A stretch of DNA of 64,000 nt from Halomonas urumqiensis. Lineage in GTDB: Bacteria > Pseudomonadota > Gammaproteobacteria > Pseudomonadales > Halomonadaceae. The stretch spans positions 372,001 to 436,000 of the forward strand of contig NZ_PYUD01000001.1 of NCBI RefSeq assembly GCF_003028575.1, given 5' to 3'. The position numbers and the translations under genes are program-made. The notes beneath the pieces are model-generated. The model saw only the letters and a list, made by a program, of their open reading frames with translations. It had not been told where the DNA came from and ran no database searches. Below are positions 18,924 through 27,651 of this stretch, in pieces; the stretch's first letter is position 1, and every line of letters begins with the position of its first letter.

Positions 18924-20021
18924 TTACGGTCTTGTGGGGCTGCCAATGGCAATCGGACGAACAGGCGCTTGAGCGGCTCCCTGCGTTCGGTTGGGCAGGA
19001 TCATGGTGCATGAGGTCCAGACGTTATCCCTGGCCATCTCGCCGAGGTTGGCGTTCTGAATCTGGTAGATGCCTGATTGGGTCAGGTTGTGGTGGTGGAT
19101 GGCGAAAGGTAGCCCGTCGGGAACGCCTTGCGGCGCCGACTCGCCCGAGAGCATGCCCTCGGGGACTGGGTCGGTGAAGGGATTGTCCAGCGCCACCAGC
19201 ACGATGGCCTGCTCGGCAAGCCACGCCATGGTGTCGTAGTCGAGCCCCGGCCCCATGCCGTAGTAGATGCCGTCTTCATCATCCCAGCGGCTGCCCCAGC
19301 CGGTATGCACATACAGCACATCACCCGGCTGAAGGCCTCGCCAACCAAGGCCCTGGGCCTCGATCATTCCCTGGATGTCGGCCTTGTCGATCTGTGTGCC
19401 GGCGGCGAGCGGCTCGCCTTCGTTGAGGTATTCAGAAGCGTCCAGCAGCACCGCCGAAGTCACGATCGGTGGAACGTGCTCGACTCCCAGCTTGCTCAAG
19501 GGGGCATCCGCGGAGGGTTTTACCTCATCCTGGGTCAGGCCGCCGTAGTAGCGCAGCTCATCGGCGGGAAACTCACCTTGCCCATCCCATGGGGTGGCGA
19601 GATGGCCGAAATGGCCCAGTGCATCGAGCTGCGTGCCCTGTCCGCCGACATTCCCGCTGACCGATTCGGTATTGAACCCGTGACGTGTGCCCGGAATACC
19701 GCTTGTGGGATCGAATTCGGAAGACGCCGGAGCCGCGAAGGGGGACTGGGGCATGTTCGCCGAGCGCACATGGGACAGCTCGTAGGTCCTGGCGTCGGGG
19801 CGAGCCATGTGGAAGGCGCAGCGCTGCCAGGTGCCGGCCCCCTGTGTATTGCCCATTCCCGCCTGGTCACCATTGGGCCAGGGTGGAAGGGGGATGTGTT
19901 GTCGGGAGTTTTCCAGCATGGCCTGGTGATCGGGGTCTGGCGGCGCCGCGGCCAAAGCGCTCGAAGTCGTCAGTGCAGCCACCAGCGTGGATGCGGCAAA
20001 CAGGTTCCAGCGGGGATCCAT
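18924..20021 (-). CDS. Exported cyclase-family hydrolase (kynurenine formamidase/isatin hydrolase-like)
   Basis: This 365-residue protein belongs to the metal-dependent cyclase family (PF04199-like) that includes kynurenine formamidase and isatin hydrolase. A signal peptide is present (NLFAASTLVAALTTSSALA), so it should act in the periplasm. The family metal motif HxGTHxDxxxH appears here as GGQGTQLDALGHFGH: the Asp and the later His are kept but two His positions are replaced by Gly and Gln, as in a divergent GTQ-type subgroup. ATG 20021 follows GGGAG. It heads an operon with the TRAP importer and iorAB, which suggests that it opens a cyclic amide, lactone or ester whose product is then imported. 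Confidence 0.8.
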   Translation of the reverse strand: MDPRWNLFAASTLVAALTTSSALAAAPPDPDHQAMLENSRQHIPLPPWPNGDQAGMGNTQGAGTWQRCAFHMARPDARTYELSHVRSANMPQSPFAAPASSEFDPTSGIPGTRHGFNTESVSGNVGGQGTQLDALGHFGHLATPWDGQGEFPADELRYYGGLTQDEVKPSADAPLSKLGVEHVPPIVTSAVLLDASEYLNEGEPLAAGTQIDKADIQGMIEAQGLGWRGLQPGDVLYVHTGWGSRWDDEDGIYYGMGPGLDYDTMAWLAEQAIVLVALDNPFTDPVPEGMLSGESAPQGVPDGLPFAIHHHNLTQSGIYQIQNANLGEMARDNVWTSCTMILPNRTQGAAQAPVRPIAIGSPTRP

Positions 20022-20107
20022 TGTTGTTATCTCCCGGAAGGTAAGTGTTTTCGAGTTGGCCTGTTGGCCAGCCCACTGCCTCAAACCTATGCCGTTACGA
20101 CAAATGC

Positions 20108-20133
20108 TTCAAGTGTAAAGTTTTAAGTTTGAA
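20108..20133. promoter_or_regulatory. Putative MarR-type operator, copy 2, in a divergent promoter region
   Basis: This 26-bp element has arms TTCAAG and TTTGAA and a core TGTAAAGTTTTAAG, closely matching the element at 12163-12189 apart from one base of spacing and a few substitutions. It lies between the cyclase-TRAP-ior operon (start 20021, leftward) and the hydratase-dehydrogenase pair (start 20282, rightward), so one site could control both directions. Its role is inferred from the sharing and the position. Confidence 0.6.
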
Positions 20134-20281
20134 TGTTTTGCCTGTTCTCAATTATGGTGATAGCCACCCCCATGACCCAGCAGCAGAAGGCCATTGCAGG
20201 AGGGCGACTGGAGGGATCGCGACTGGCGTGGTGGAATCGATCCTCGCGAGGGTCATGTCATTGGCAACCCGGGAGAACAAC

Positions 20282-21067
20282 GTGTCCACATCAACGCAAG
20301 CGAGTCTGGACGTAAGCATCCGTGACCAGGTGGCGGTGCTGACGCTTCAGCGCCCAGCGGCCCGCAATGCCCTGAATACCGAGCTGATGCTGGGGCTTGC
20401 CGATGCCGCCGAGCGCGCCGACAGCGACCCCGCGGTGCGTTGCCTGGTGATCACCGGCAGCGAAGGAAACTTCGCCGCTGGTGCCGATATCGATGAGCTC
20501 GCTGCCCGTGGTGCAGCCGATGGGCCGGGCGATCCGCGGGTAAGCGCCTGGCAGCGTCTGCAGCGTCTCGACAAGCCAGTGATCGCCGCCGTGGAGGGCT
20601 ACTGCCTGGGCGGTGGGTGCGAACTGGCGCTCAGCGCCGATCTGCTGGTGGTCGCCGAGGATGCCAAGCTCGGCCAGCCGGAAATACGCCTTGGCATCAT
20701 TCCCGGCGCCGGAGGATTGCATCGCCTGGCGATCACGCTCGGCAAGACGAGGGCCATGCACCTTGCATTGACCGGCGATACCTTCAGCGGCCGCGAGGCC
20801 TTCGAATGGGGGCTGGCGTCCCAGTGCTGCGAAATGGGCCAGGCACTGGCCACGGCCATGGCGACCGCCAACCGATTGACCAAGGGCGCGCCGCTGGCTC
20901 AGAGGCTCGCCAAGCGTGCGGTGCTCTCGGCCACCGAGGAGATGCATCGCCAGGGTTTCGAGATGGCAAGGCGCAGCTTCGAGGTGCTGCTGTCATCACC
21001 GGACAAGGAAGAGGGCATGCGCGCCTTCCGTGAAAAACGCAAACCACGCTTTGGAGAAACGTCATGA
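20282..21067 (+). CDS. Enoyl-CoA hydratase/isomerase (crotonase family)
   Basis: This is a crotonase-fold protein (261 residues) with the oxyanion-hole motifs NFAAGADIDEL and GYCLGGGCELALSADL and the acidic region KLGQPEIRLGIIPGAGG, close to classical short-chain enoyl-CoA hydratases such as PaaF. The GTG at 20282 is chosen because GGGAG lies 6 bases upstream; an ATG at 20255 is possible but its purine run is too near. It overlaps the next gene by 4 bases. With that 3-hydroxyacyl-CoA dehydrogenase it should finish beta-oxidation of the ring-cleavage product towards acetyl-CoA and a dicarboxylyl-CoA. Confidence 0.85.
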   Translation: MSTSTQASLDVSIRDQVAVLTLQRPAARNALNTELMLGLADAAERADSDPAVRCLVITGSEGNFAAGADIDELAARGAADGPGDPRVSAWQRLQRLDKPVIAAVEGYCLGGGCELALSADLLVVAEDAKLGQPEIRLGIIPGAGGLHRLAITLGKTRAMHLALTGDTFSGREAFEWGLASQCCEMGQALATAMATANRLTKGAPLAQRLAKRAVLSATEEMHRQGFEMARRSFEVLLSSPDKEEGMRAFREKRKPRFGETS

Positions 21068-22455
21068 CAGGGCAGAGCGGGCTGAACGCAGTGGCCGTGG
21101 TGGGGGCCGGCACCATGGGCCAGGGCATTGCCCAGCTGTGTGCCCAGGCAGGCTGGCCGACGTTGCTTTACGACGTCGCCGAGGGCGCGGCAACGCGTGC
21201 CCGCGAAGCGATCGGTGAGTCGCTTGCGCGGCGGGTCGCGAGGGGCAAGCTCGGCGAGGCTGAGGCAGAGTCCATCCTCGAAAACATCGAGATCGCCGTT
21301 GAGCTTGCCGACCTTGCGCCGGCGAAGGTGGTCATCGAGGCGATCGTCGAGCGTCTCGAGATCAAGCGTGCGCTTTTCGACGCGCTCGAGATGCACTGCT
21401 CGCCCCAGGCGCTGTTGTGTACCAATACCTCTTCGCTGGGTGTCGGCGAGATCGCCAAGGGCGCACGCCGTCCCGAACGCATCGCCGGGCTGCACTTCTT
21501 CAACCCGGCGCCGGTCATGCGGCTGGTCGAAGTGGTGCGCGCCGAACTCACCTCGGCCGAGACCTGCGAGCGGCTGACATCCTTCGTCGAAGGGCTCGGC
21601 AAGCACCCTGTCGTGGCGTTGGACAGCCCCGGTTTCATCGTCAACCGGTGTGCTCGCCCGTATTACGGCGAGGCCTTGCGGATGCTGGAAGAGAGAGTGG
21701 CCACCGAGGCCGAGATCGATGCCTGCCTGACCGATGGCGCGGGTTTCCCGCTGGGGCCTTTCGCGTTGATGGACCTGGTGGGGCTCGATATCGGACTCGG
21801 TGCGACCCGCACCATCTGGGAAGCGCTGGGCCGTCCGGCGCGCTTCCTGCCCTCGCCATTGCTGGTCGAGAAAGTCGAGGCGGGCAAGCTTGGCCGCAAG
21901 AGTGGCGAAGGGTTCTATCGCTACCCACGGGAGGCCCAAGCGCCACGTGAGTGCAAGAGGCCGCAGGCCAGTGTGGATGCCCTGGCGGCGCTATTGAACC
22001 AGGCGGGTGGCGCGCACTGCCTGGTCAGTGAAGGGGAGACCGCCCAGGCAGTGGCCAGCCGAACAGGCCAACCCGTGGTGGTGCTGGATGCCATGCCAAG
22101 CCCAGCAACCGACCGAGGCCCCTTGAACCTGGCTTATGCGGCTCATGGGGTAGCCCAGGAAACGCTGACGCACTGGCAGGCGCTTGCCGAAGACGCCGGT
22201 TTCAGACTGGTAGCGGTAAGGGATGCACCCGGCCTGATCGTGGCGCGCATGGTGATGATGCTTGCCGACGAAGCGCAGCGCGTTGAATCCGAGGGTGTGG
22301 CCGGAGCCGCGCAGATCGACACCGCCATGTGTCTCGGTTTGAACTTGGCGACCGGCCCCATGAGCCTGCGTGATCGGCTTGGCCGCCAGCGTCTTCAGGC
22401 GGTACGCCGCGCCCTTGCCAGCCTCCCGGAGGGTGAGCGCTACGCGGATGAATAA
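21064..22455 (+). CDS. 3-hydroxyacyl-CoA dehydrogenase (PaaH-like, double C-terminal domain)
   Basis: This 463-residue NAD-dependent dehydrogenase has an N-terminal Rossmann domain (VVGAGTMGQGIAQL), the catalytic-site region LHFFNPAPVMRLVEVV, and two C-terminal 3HCDH domains (first GFIVNRCARPYYGEA; second VRDAPGLIVARMVMML). The two-domain tail is typical of PaaH-type enzymes that oxidise dicarboxylic 3-hydroxyacyl-CoAs in aromatic degradation. The start overlaps the hydratase stop as ATGA. Its place beside the aromatic operons supports a late beta-oxidation step. Confidence 0.87.
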   Translation: MTGQSGLNAVAVVGAGTMGQGIAQLCAQAGWPTLLYDVAEGAATRAREAIGESLARRVARGKLGEAEAESILENIEIAVELADLAPAKVVIEAIVERLEIKRALFDALEMHCSPQALLCTNTSSLGVGEIAKGARRPERIAGLHFFNPAPVMRLVEVVRAELTSAETCERLTSFVEGLGKHPVVALDSPGFIVNRCARPYYGEALRMLEERVATEAEIDACLTDGAGFPLGPFALMDLVGLDIGLGATRTIWEALGRPARFLPSPLLVEKVEAGKLGRKSGEGFYRYPREAQAPRECKRPQASVDALAALLNQAGGAHCLVSEGETAQAVASRTGQPVVVLDAMPSPATDRGPLNLAYAAHGVAQETLTHWQALAEDAGFRLVAVRDAPGLIVARMVMMLADEAQRVESEGVAGAAQIDTAMCLGLNLATGPMSLRDRLGRQRLQAVRRALASLPEGERYADE

Positions 22456-22533
22456 GCGTTAGAAGGTGCGTTGAGAACTCGCCGAGATAGGATTGACAGC
22501 AACGCGTGCAGGGGAGAGTCTTGTAGTCCGTGA

Positions 22534-22566
22534 TCGGGCTTGGCCCGAACGCCTCGGCAGCGAGGC
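22534..22566. other. Two adjacent hairpins downstream of the hydroxyacyl-CoA dehydrogenase gene
   Basis: TCGGGC-TTG-GCCCGA at 22534-22548 is followed by GCCTCG-GCAG-CGAGGC at 22551-22566. No T-run follows, so a simple intrinsic terminator is not supported. The rest of the 281-base gap up to the next gene is purine-rich and also carries CCTAT/ATAGG arms at 22646-22660. It could be a leader or a dispersed repeat, and no coding capacity stands out. Confidence 0.45.
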
Positions 22567-22736
22567 ACCGCCGCTAGCAAGTGAAATGCTGAACAAATCG
22601 ACGAGCGGAGTGAAGCACAAGGCGCACGGAGCACAGACACCGGAGCCTATGGGGTATAGGTGAGGAGATCGCGCACCGCGCAACGCAGTGATTTGCCCGC
22701 GCAGGCATTTGTGCAGTATTTCTCAAGGGAGGCCCC

Positions 22737-23237
22737 ATGCTGGAAGATTGCAAGAATGCACTGGAACGTTGGGGCGGCGTGCACCAACTGATTGATCGCT
22801 GGCTGGATGAGCGGCGGGAACTGCTGGTCAATTTCGTCGAGCTCAAGGAAGCCTGCGATGCCGAGCTCGAAGCGGTCAGCAAGGAGCGCATCGACGCCTT
22901 CAGCGAGCTGTTGATGGATTACATCAGCGCCGGTCACTTCGAGGTGTATCCGCAACTGCGCGAGGAGGCCCGCGCCTTCGAAGACGACAAGGCACTAACC
23001 CTTGCCGATCAGTTGCTGGAGCGGCTCGAGTTGTCCACCGAACTGGTGCTCTCCTTCGATGCCGATTACGAAAGCCCCGTGAAGGTCATGCAGCACCTTG
23101 GCCGCCTGCCTGCCTGGCTTGAACGCCTGGCGCGTGGTCTCACCGAACGCTTCACCCTGGAAGACCAGTTGATCTCCCGCCTGCACGCCGCCCACGCCCC
23201 CGAAGCTGCCCGGGCCGAGCTTCGCTCACAGCTTTGA
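22737..23237 (+). CDS. rsd: Regulator of sigma D (Rsd/AlgQ family)
   Basis: This is a 166-residue helical protein of the Rsd/AlgQ family, anti-sigma factors that bind the housekeeping sigma factor and shift RNA polymerase towards alternative sigmas in stationary phase. The N-terminal stretch LERWGGVHQLIDRWLDERREL and the segment YISAGHFEVYPQL are characteristic. An AGGGAGG ribosome site lies just upstream of ATG 22737. It stands alone between the aromatic island and an efflux operon transcribed towards it, which marks the return to core genome. Confidence 0.88.
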   Translation: MLEDCKNALERWGGVHQLIDRWLDERRELLVNFVELKEACDAELEAVSKERIDAFSELLMDYISAGHFEVYPQLREEARAFEDDKALTLADQLLERLELSTELVLSFDADYESPVKVMQHLGRLPAWLERLARGLTERFTLEDQLISRLHAAHAPEAARAELRSQL

Positions 23238-23252
23238 CCCGGCTTCGCCGGG
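23238..23252. terminator. Hairpin between convergent rsd and RND pump genes
   Basis: A perfect stem CCCGGC-TTC-GCCGGG begins at the base after the rsd stop codon. The tail (AGCTTGAAGCTACCTTTACC) has only a short T-run, so it could be a weak terminator for rsd. The tail also contains the GCTTGAA heptamer that recurs at 37234 and 34490. Confidence 0.45.
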
Positions 23253-23267
23253 AGCTTGAAGCTACCT

Positions 23268-26200
23268 TTACCTCGTCTTCAACCACTTGGCCCCCAGCAC
23301 CAGCATGCAGGGGGTGAGCAGCAGCGTCAGGCCGGTGGCGAAGGTCAAGCCTCCGGCGATGGCGCTGGAAAGCTGGGTCCACCACTGGGTCGAAGGCGCG
23401 CCGATGCCAAGGCTCGGCGCGAACAGGTTGACGTTGACCCCAAGCACCATGGGCGCGAGACCCAGTACCGTGGTGACGGCGGTCAACAGCACCGGCCGCA
23501 GGCGCAAGCCACCCGCTTCCAGTGCGGCGTCGCCGGGTGGCATGCCCTCGTTGCGCAACTGGTTGTAGGTATCGATCAATACGATGTTGTTGTTCACCAC
23601 GATGCCCGCCAGTGCAATGATCCCCATGCCCACCATGACGATCCCGAACGACTGGCCGTTGGCCAGCAGGCCGAGCAGCACGCCGGCGGTTGAGAAGATG
23701 ATCGCCGAGAGCACCAGGGCGGCCTGGTAGAGGCTGTTGAACTGGGTCACCAGGATCAACGCCATCAGGGCGATGGCCACCAGGAAGGCGGTGGCCAGGA
23801 AGGTCATGGCTTCCTGCTGGTCTTCCTGTTCACCGGCGACATTGACGAATACCCCTTCCGGCGGCTGGCCGGCCGCCTCGAGTAGCGCCTGCAGCCGTTC
23901 GTCGGGCCGCTCGGCCGGTGCCACATCGGCTTCCAGGGTGATCGCGCGCCGCCCATCGATCCGGTGCAGGGTGCCGACCTTGGGCGCGGGTTCCAGCGAC
24001 ACGAAGTGCGAGATCGGCACCTGGCCGCGAGGCGTGTTGAGGGTCAGGCGGCCGAGCTGGTCCAGCGAGCGGAAGTCTTCCGGCAGGCGAACGCGGATAT
24101 CCACTTCGTCGTTGACCCCCGCCGGGCGGTAGCTCGCCACCTGCAGCCCCGTGGTGATCAGCTGCACGGCGCTGCCCACGCTGACCACGTCGGTGCCGAA
24201 GCGCGCCGCCGCTTCGCGGTCGACATTCACCTGCCATTCAACCCCCGGCAGGCTGCGGTTGTCCTCGATATCGCGAAAGCCGCCAAGCTCGTTCATCAGT
24301 CCACGAAGCCCGTCCACCACCCGGTTGGTCAACGCCTCGTCGTGGGCACTGATCTCCAGCACGATGGGCTTGCCGGCGGCCGGGCCCTGTTCCTGTTCAC
24401 GGAACTCCAGTTCAATACCGGCGAGATTGTCGGTGCGTTGCTGCATGTCGCGTGCGATGGCATCGAACGGACGACGCTTCTGCCAGTCGATCAACTGAAA
24501 CTGCAGCACGCCGATCACGTCGCTGCCCATCTGGTCATTGGGGGCAGCGAACGAGCGCGCATACAACGCCTGTACTTCACTAATGCCCGACAGCCTTGCC
24601 TCCACACGACGCACCACGGCGTCCTTCTCTTCGATGGAGAAGTCACCGCGGGCACGAACCAGCACCTGGGCATTGTCGGGCTCGACGGCGGGGAAGAACT
24701 CGACGCCATGGTTGAAACGCCCGTAAGCGGTGTAGACCAGCGCGATGAGCAGCAGGGAGAACAGCAGGGTCAGGCCGGGCCTTGCCAACAGTGTCGCCAG
24801 CACGTTGCGGTAGGCGCGTCCACCGGCGCTGACCTGGTCGGCTCGTTTGGCGTTCACGGATGCCTTGCCGCCGAACACGCTGCCAAGCGTCGGCAGGAAC
24901 ACCAGTGCCATGGCAAGCGAGGCCAGCAGGCACAGGATCACCGTGGCCGGCAGGTATTTCATGAACTCACCGACCACCCCCGGCCAGAACAGCAGCGGCA
25001 AGAACACCGCCAGGGTGGTGGCGGTGGAGGCGATCACCGGCCAGCTCATGCGGGAGGCGGCATTCAGCCAGGCCTCGCGCGGGGGCTGGCCCTGGTGCAG
25101 GTGGCGGTCGGCGAGTTCCGAGACGACGATGGCACCATCCACCAGCATGCCCGCCACCAGAATCAGTGCGAACAGCACCACGATGTTGAGCGTGAAACCC
25201 AGCGCCCAGATCAGCAGGATACCGGTCAGGAAGGCGCCGGGAATGGTCAGCCCCACCAGCAGCGCCGAACGCAGGCCCATGGCCGCCAGTACCACCACCA
25301 GCACCAGGACCACGGCGGTGACCACGTTGTTGAGCAGCTCATCGAGCATCTGCTGAACGGTCTCGGACTGATCCATGATGGTGGTGATGGTTAGCGCCTC
25401 GGGAATCAACTCGTCGGCCTGCTCGAGCAGAGTCTCTACCTGGGCAATGGTGGCGATGATGTTGGCGCCGGCACGCTTGGAAACCTCCAGTACCAGGGCA
25501 GGCTCGCCATCGATGCGGGCATAGCCCTGGGCATCCTTGAAGGTCGGGCGAATCCAGGCCACATCGCCGAAGGTCACAACCCGGTCGCCATCCACCTTGA
25601 CCGGCATGCTCATCACATCATCGAGGCTCTCGATCACCCCCGGCACCTTGAAGGCCATGCGGCCGGCGCCGGTATCCAGGCTGCCGGCGGCCACCAGTCG
25701 GTTATTGGCGCTGACCAGGTTGAACAGGGCGTCGAAGTCGACGCCGTAGCTGTCCAGCACCAAGGGGTCGACGACGATCTCCAGCAGATCCTCGCGGTCG
25801 CCGCCAATCTCGACCTCCAGTACCTCGGCGATGCCCTCGATCTCCTCCTGGAGGCGGCGCGCCACGGCTAATCGCTGGGCTTCCTCGAGCTCCCCCGAGA
25901 TGCCGATCGACAGCACCGGAAACAGCCCGACGTTGACTTCAATGACCCGTGGCTCGTCGGCTTCGGCGGGTAGCTCGCTGCGCGCGATGTCGACCTGTTC
26001 GCGTACATCGGTGAGCGCCTGGTCGGCATCGAAGCCGGCATCGAACTCCAGGGTGATCGCGGCATGACCTTCGGTGGCCTGGGCGGTCAGCTTGCGAACG
26101 CCCTCGATGCCGCGCAGTTCCTGCTCCATGGGCCGCACCAGCAGCCGCTCGCTATCTTCGGGGCTCACCCCTTCGAGCGATAGCGAGACATAGACCATCG

Positions 26201-26330
26201 GAATCGGCACATCCGGATTGGCCTCCTTGGGCACCGATTGCCAGGCGGCAAGCCCAGCCAGCAATAGCGCGATCAGCAGCATCAGCGTGGTACGCGAGCG
26301 CGCCATGGCGGCGGCAATCAAGGTGCGCAT
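23268..26330 (-). CDS. RND efflux pump inner-membrane permease
   Basis: This 1020-residue protein of the HAE/AcrB superfamily begins with a first membrane helix after MRTLIAAAMARSRTTLM and has the typical periplasmic porter sequence that follows (PMVYVSLSLEGVSPEDSERL). Intramembrane segments such as LVDGAIVVSELADRH carry the acidic and polar residues characteristic of helix 4 in proton-driven pumps, and the C-terminal half has GIVVNNNIVLIDTYNQ. It works as a trimer with the adaptor protein encoded immediately upstream. The two genes are 2 bases apart and no outer-membrane factor is encoded nearby, so an external TolC-like channel is needed. The substrate is unknown. Confidence 0.9.
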   Translation of the reverse strand: MRTLIAAAMARSRTTLMLLIALLLAGLAAWQSVPKEANPDVPIPMVYVSLSLEGVSPEDSERLLVRPMEQELRGIEGVRKLTAQATEGHAAITLEFDAGFDADQALTDVREQVDIARSELPAEADEPRVIEVNVGLFPVLSIGISGELEEAQRLAVARRLQEEIEGIAEVLEVEIGGDREDLLEIVVDPLVLDSYGVDFDALFNLVSANNRLVAAGSLDTGAGRMAFKVPGVIESLDDVMSMPVKVDGDRVVTFGDVAWIRPTFKDAQGYARIDGEPALVLEVSKRAGANIIATIAQVETLLEQADELIPEALTITTIMDQSETVQQMLDELLNNVVTAVVLVLVVVLAAMGLRSALLVGLTIPGAFLTGILLIWALGFTLNIVVLFALILVAGMLVDGAIVVSELADRHLHQGQPPREAWLNAASRMSWPVIASTATTLAVFLPLLFWPGVVGEFMKYLPATVILCLLASLAMALVFLPTLGSVFGGKASVNAKRADQVSAGGRAYRNVLATLLARPGLTLLFSLLLIALVYTAYGRFNHGVEFFPAVEPDNAQVLVRARGDFSIEEKDAVVRRVEARLSGISEVQALYARSFAAPNDQMGSDVIGVLQFQLIDWQKRRPFDAIARDMQQRTDNLAGIELEFREQEQGPAAGKPIVLEISAHDEALTNRVVDGLRGLMNELGGFRDIEDNRSLPGVEWQVNVDREAAARFGTDVVSVGSAVQLITTGLQVASYRPAGVNDEVDIRVRLPEDFRSLDQLGRLTLNTPRGQVPISHFVSLEPAPKVGTLHRIDGRRAITLEADVAPAERPDERLQALLEAAGQPPEGVFVNVAGEQEDQQEAMTFLATAFLVAIALMALILVTQFNSLYQAALVLSAIIFSTAGVLLGLLANGQSFGIVMVGMGIIALAGIVVNNNIVLIDTYNQLRNEGMPPGDAALEAGGLRLRPVLLTAVTTVLGLAPMVLGVNVNLFAPSLGIGAPSTQWWTQLSSAIAGGLTFATGLTLLLTPCMLVLGAKWLKTR

Positions 26331-26332
26331 AC

Positions 26333-27475
26333 TCAGGGCATCTCGCCAGTGGGTACGCTGTCATCCCGTTCGCCCGGCTCAGCGCTTTCCACCTCCACCG
26401 GGTCGACCCTTTCACCGGACTCGACGAAGCCACCGCCCAGGGTGATCAGGCGCACGGTGTCGGGCAGGCCAGCCACCCAGGCCTGCTCGGCGTTGGCTTC
26501 CACCAGTTCCACGCTAGTGACCTTCACACGATCCTGGTCATCGAGGTGCTTGACGGCCAGATCACCCTGGTCGTCGAGTACCAGCAGGGCGGGGGAGAAG
26601 CGGTGCAGGCGCCGTTCGGGCAAGGCGATTTCGAGGCTGGCGCTGGCCCCGGCCAGGCGTCGTCGCTCGGGGTTGTCCACGCTTACTTCCACGGCGAAGC
26701 TACGGGTCTGCTCATCGGCGCGACTGGCGATATGAGTCAGCGTTCCTGTCAGGCGCGAGCCATCTAGCGTGCGTACGTCCACGGACAGCCCCGGTGCCAG
26801 CGAAAGCGCATCGCGTTGAGCGGCAGCGGCGCTGGCGGTCAAGCGCGAGTCGTCGACCAGCCGCCCCCAGGTCTCGCCGACCTGCACCAGCTCGCCAAGC
26901 TCCACATCCAGGCGGTCGAGCACGCCGTCGAATGGCGCCTCGGGCCGGGTGTCAGCCAGCTGTCGGAGCAGGCCGGCCAAATCGGCCACCGCGGTGGCGA
27001 CCTGGCTCTGCAGACGAAGATATTCAGGATTGGAGATCAACTGACGCTCACGCAGCTGACTGCCGCCAGCGAGTTCCGCGCGAGCAAGGGCCAGTGCCGC
27101 TTCCGCCTGTTCGAGACGCTCGGGAAGCTCGTCCTCGGCAAGTTCCAGGAGCACCTGGCCCGCCTCGACATGGCTGCCCTGTGTGACCGGCAATGCCGCC
27201 ACCCGGCCCGCCTGTCGGGCACGCAGCTCGAGTTCGCGGTGGGCTTCCAGTTGCCCCTGCAGTATCAGGCGTGGGGTATGGGCCTCGGCATCGAGCGTGA
27301 TGACTTCCACGCGCTCGAGATCGGGCTGTTCGGTCGCCACCTCGGCATCCGGCGGCTCGTCCTTGAAGCGTTGCAGGTCGCCAAAGGCAAGCCACAGCAG
27401 AAGCAGCAGGACAAGCACGATGGCCAATAATGCCGAAAACGGGGGAAGACGACGCGTCATGCGGGTGTGGTCCAT
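26333..27475 (-). CDS. RND efflux pump periplasmic adaptor (membrane fusion protein)
   Basis: This is a 380-residue HlyD/AcrA-type adaptor. It has one N-terminal membrane anchor (FSALLAIVLVLLLLLWLAFG), a lipoyl/hairpin region with alternating coiled-coil (RLEQAEAALALARAEL) and a beta-barrel region. It lacks a lipobox, so it is probably anchored by the helix. The start is taken at 27475; an ATG at 27460 is also possible as neither has a strong ribosome site. It is the first gene of the pump operon. Confidence 0.85.
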   Translation of the reverse strand: MDHTRMTRRLPPFSALLAIVLVLLLLLWLAFGDLQRFKDEPPDAEVATEQPDLERVEVITLDAEAHTPRLILQGQLEAHRELELRARQAGRVAALPVTQGSHVEAGQVLLELAEDELPERLEQAEAALALARAELAGGSQLRERQLISNPEYLRLQSQVATAVADLAGLLRQLADTRPEAPFDGVLDRLDVELGELVQVGETWGRLVDDSRLTASAAAAQRDALSLAPGLSVDVRTLDGSRLTGTLTHIASRADEQTRSFAVEVSVDNPERRRLAGASASLEIALPERRLHRFSPALLVLDDQGDLAVKHLDDQDRVKVTSVELVEANAEQAWVAGLPDTVRLITLGGGFVESGERVDPVEVESAEPGERDDSVPTGEMP

Positions 27476-27598
27476 CAGCGGAGCATGAAAGAGCCAGCAT
27501 ACTCCTCACGCCTCTCCCTTCACCACCCGCGCCTTACATTCACCGCTCACGACCGCACTGCTTGCTCACACCTCACACTTCACCCTATTTAGGTCGCA

Positions 27599-27627
27599 TT
27601 GAGTTTTGTGCACTGCAGGCATAACAT
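27599..27627 (+). promoter_or_regulatory. Candidate sigma-70 promoter of mdh
   Basis: TTGAGT (27599-27604) and TAACAT (27622-27627) are separated by 17 bases and lie about 80 bases upstream of the mdh start. Each hexamer matches the consensus at 4 of 6 positions. It is supported only by sequence and position. Confidence 0.4.
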
Positions 27628-27651
27628 CTTGGCGATTCGTTTTCCGGTCCT

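Noticed and set aside
22534..22566. Intrinsic terminator after the 3-hydroxyacyl-CoA dehydrogenase gene
   Set aside because: The stems are good but no T-run follows, so it is listed only as a structured region.
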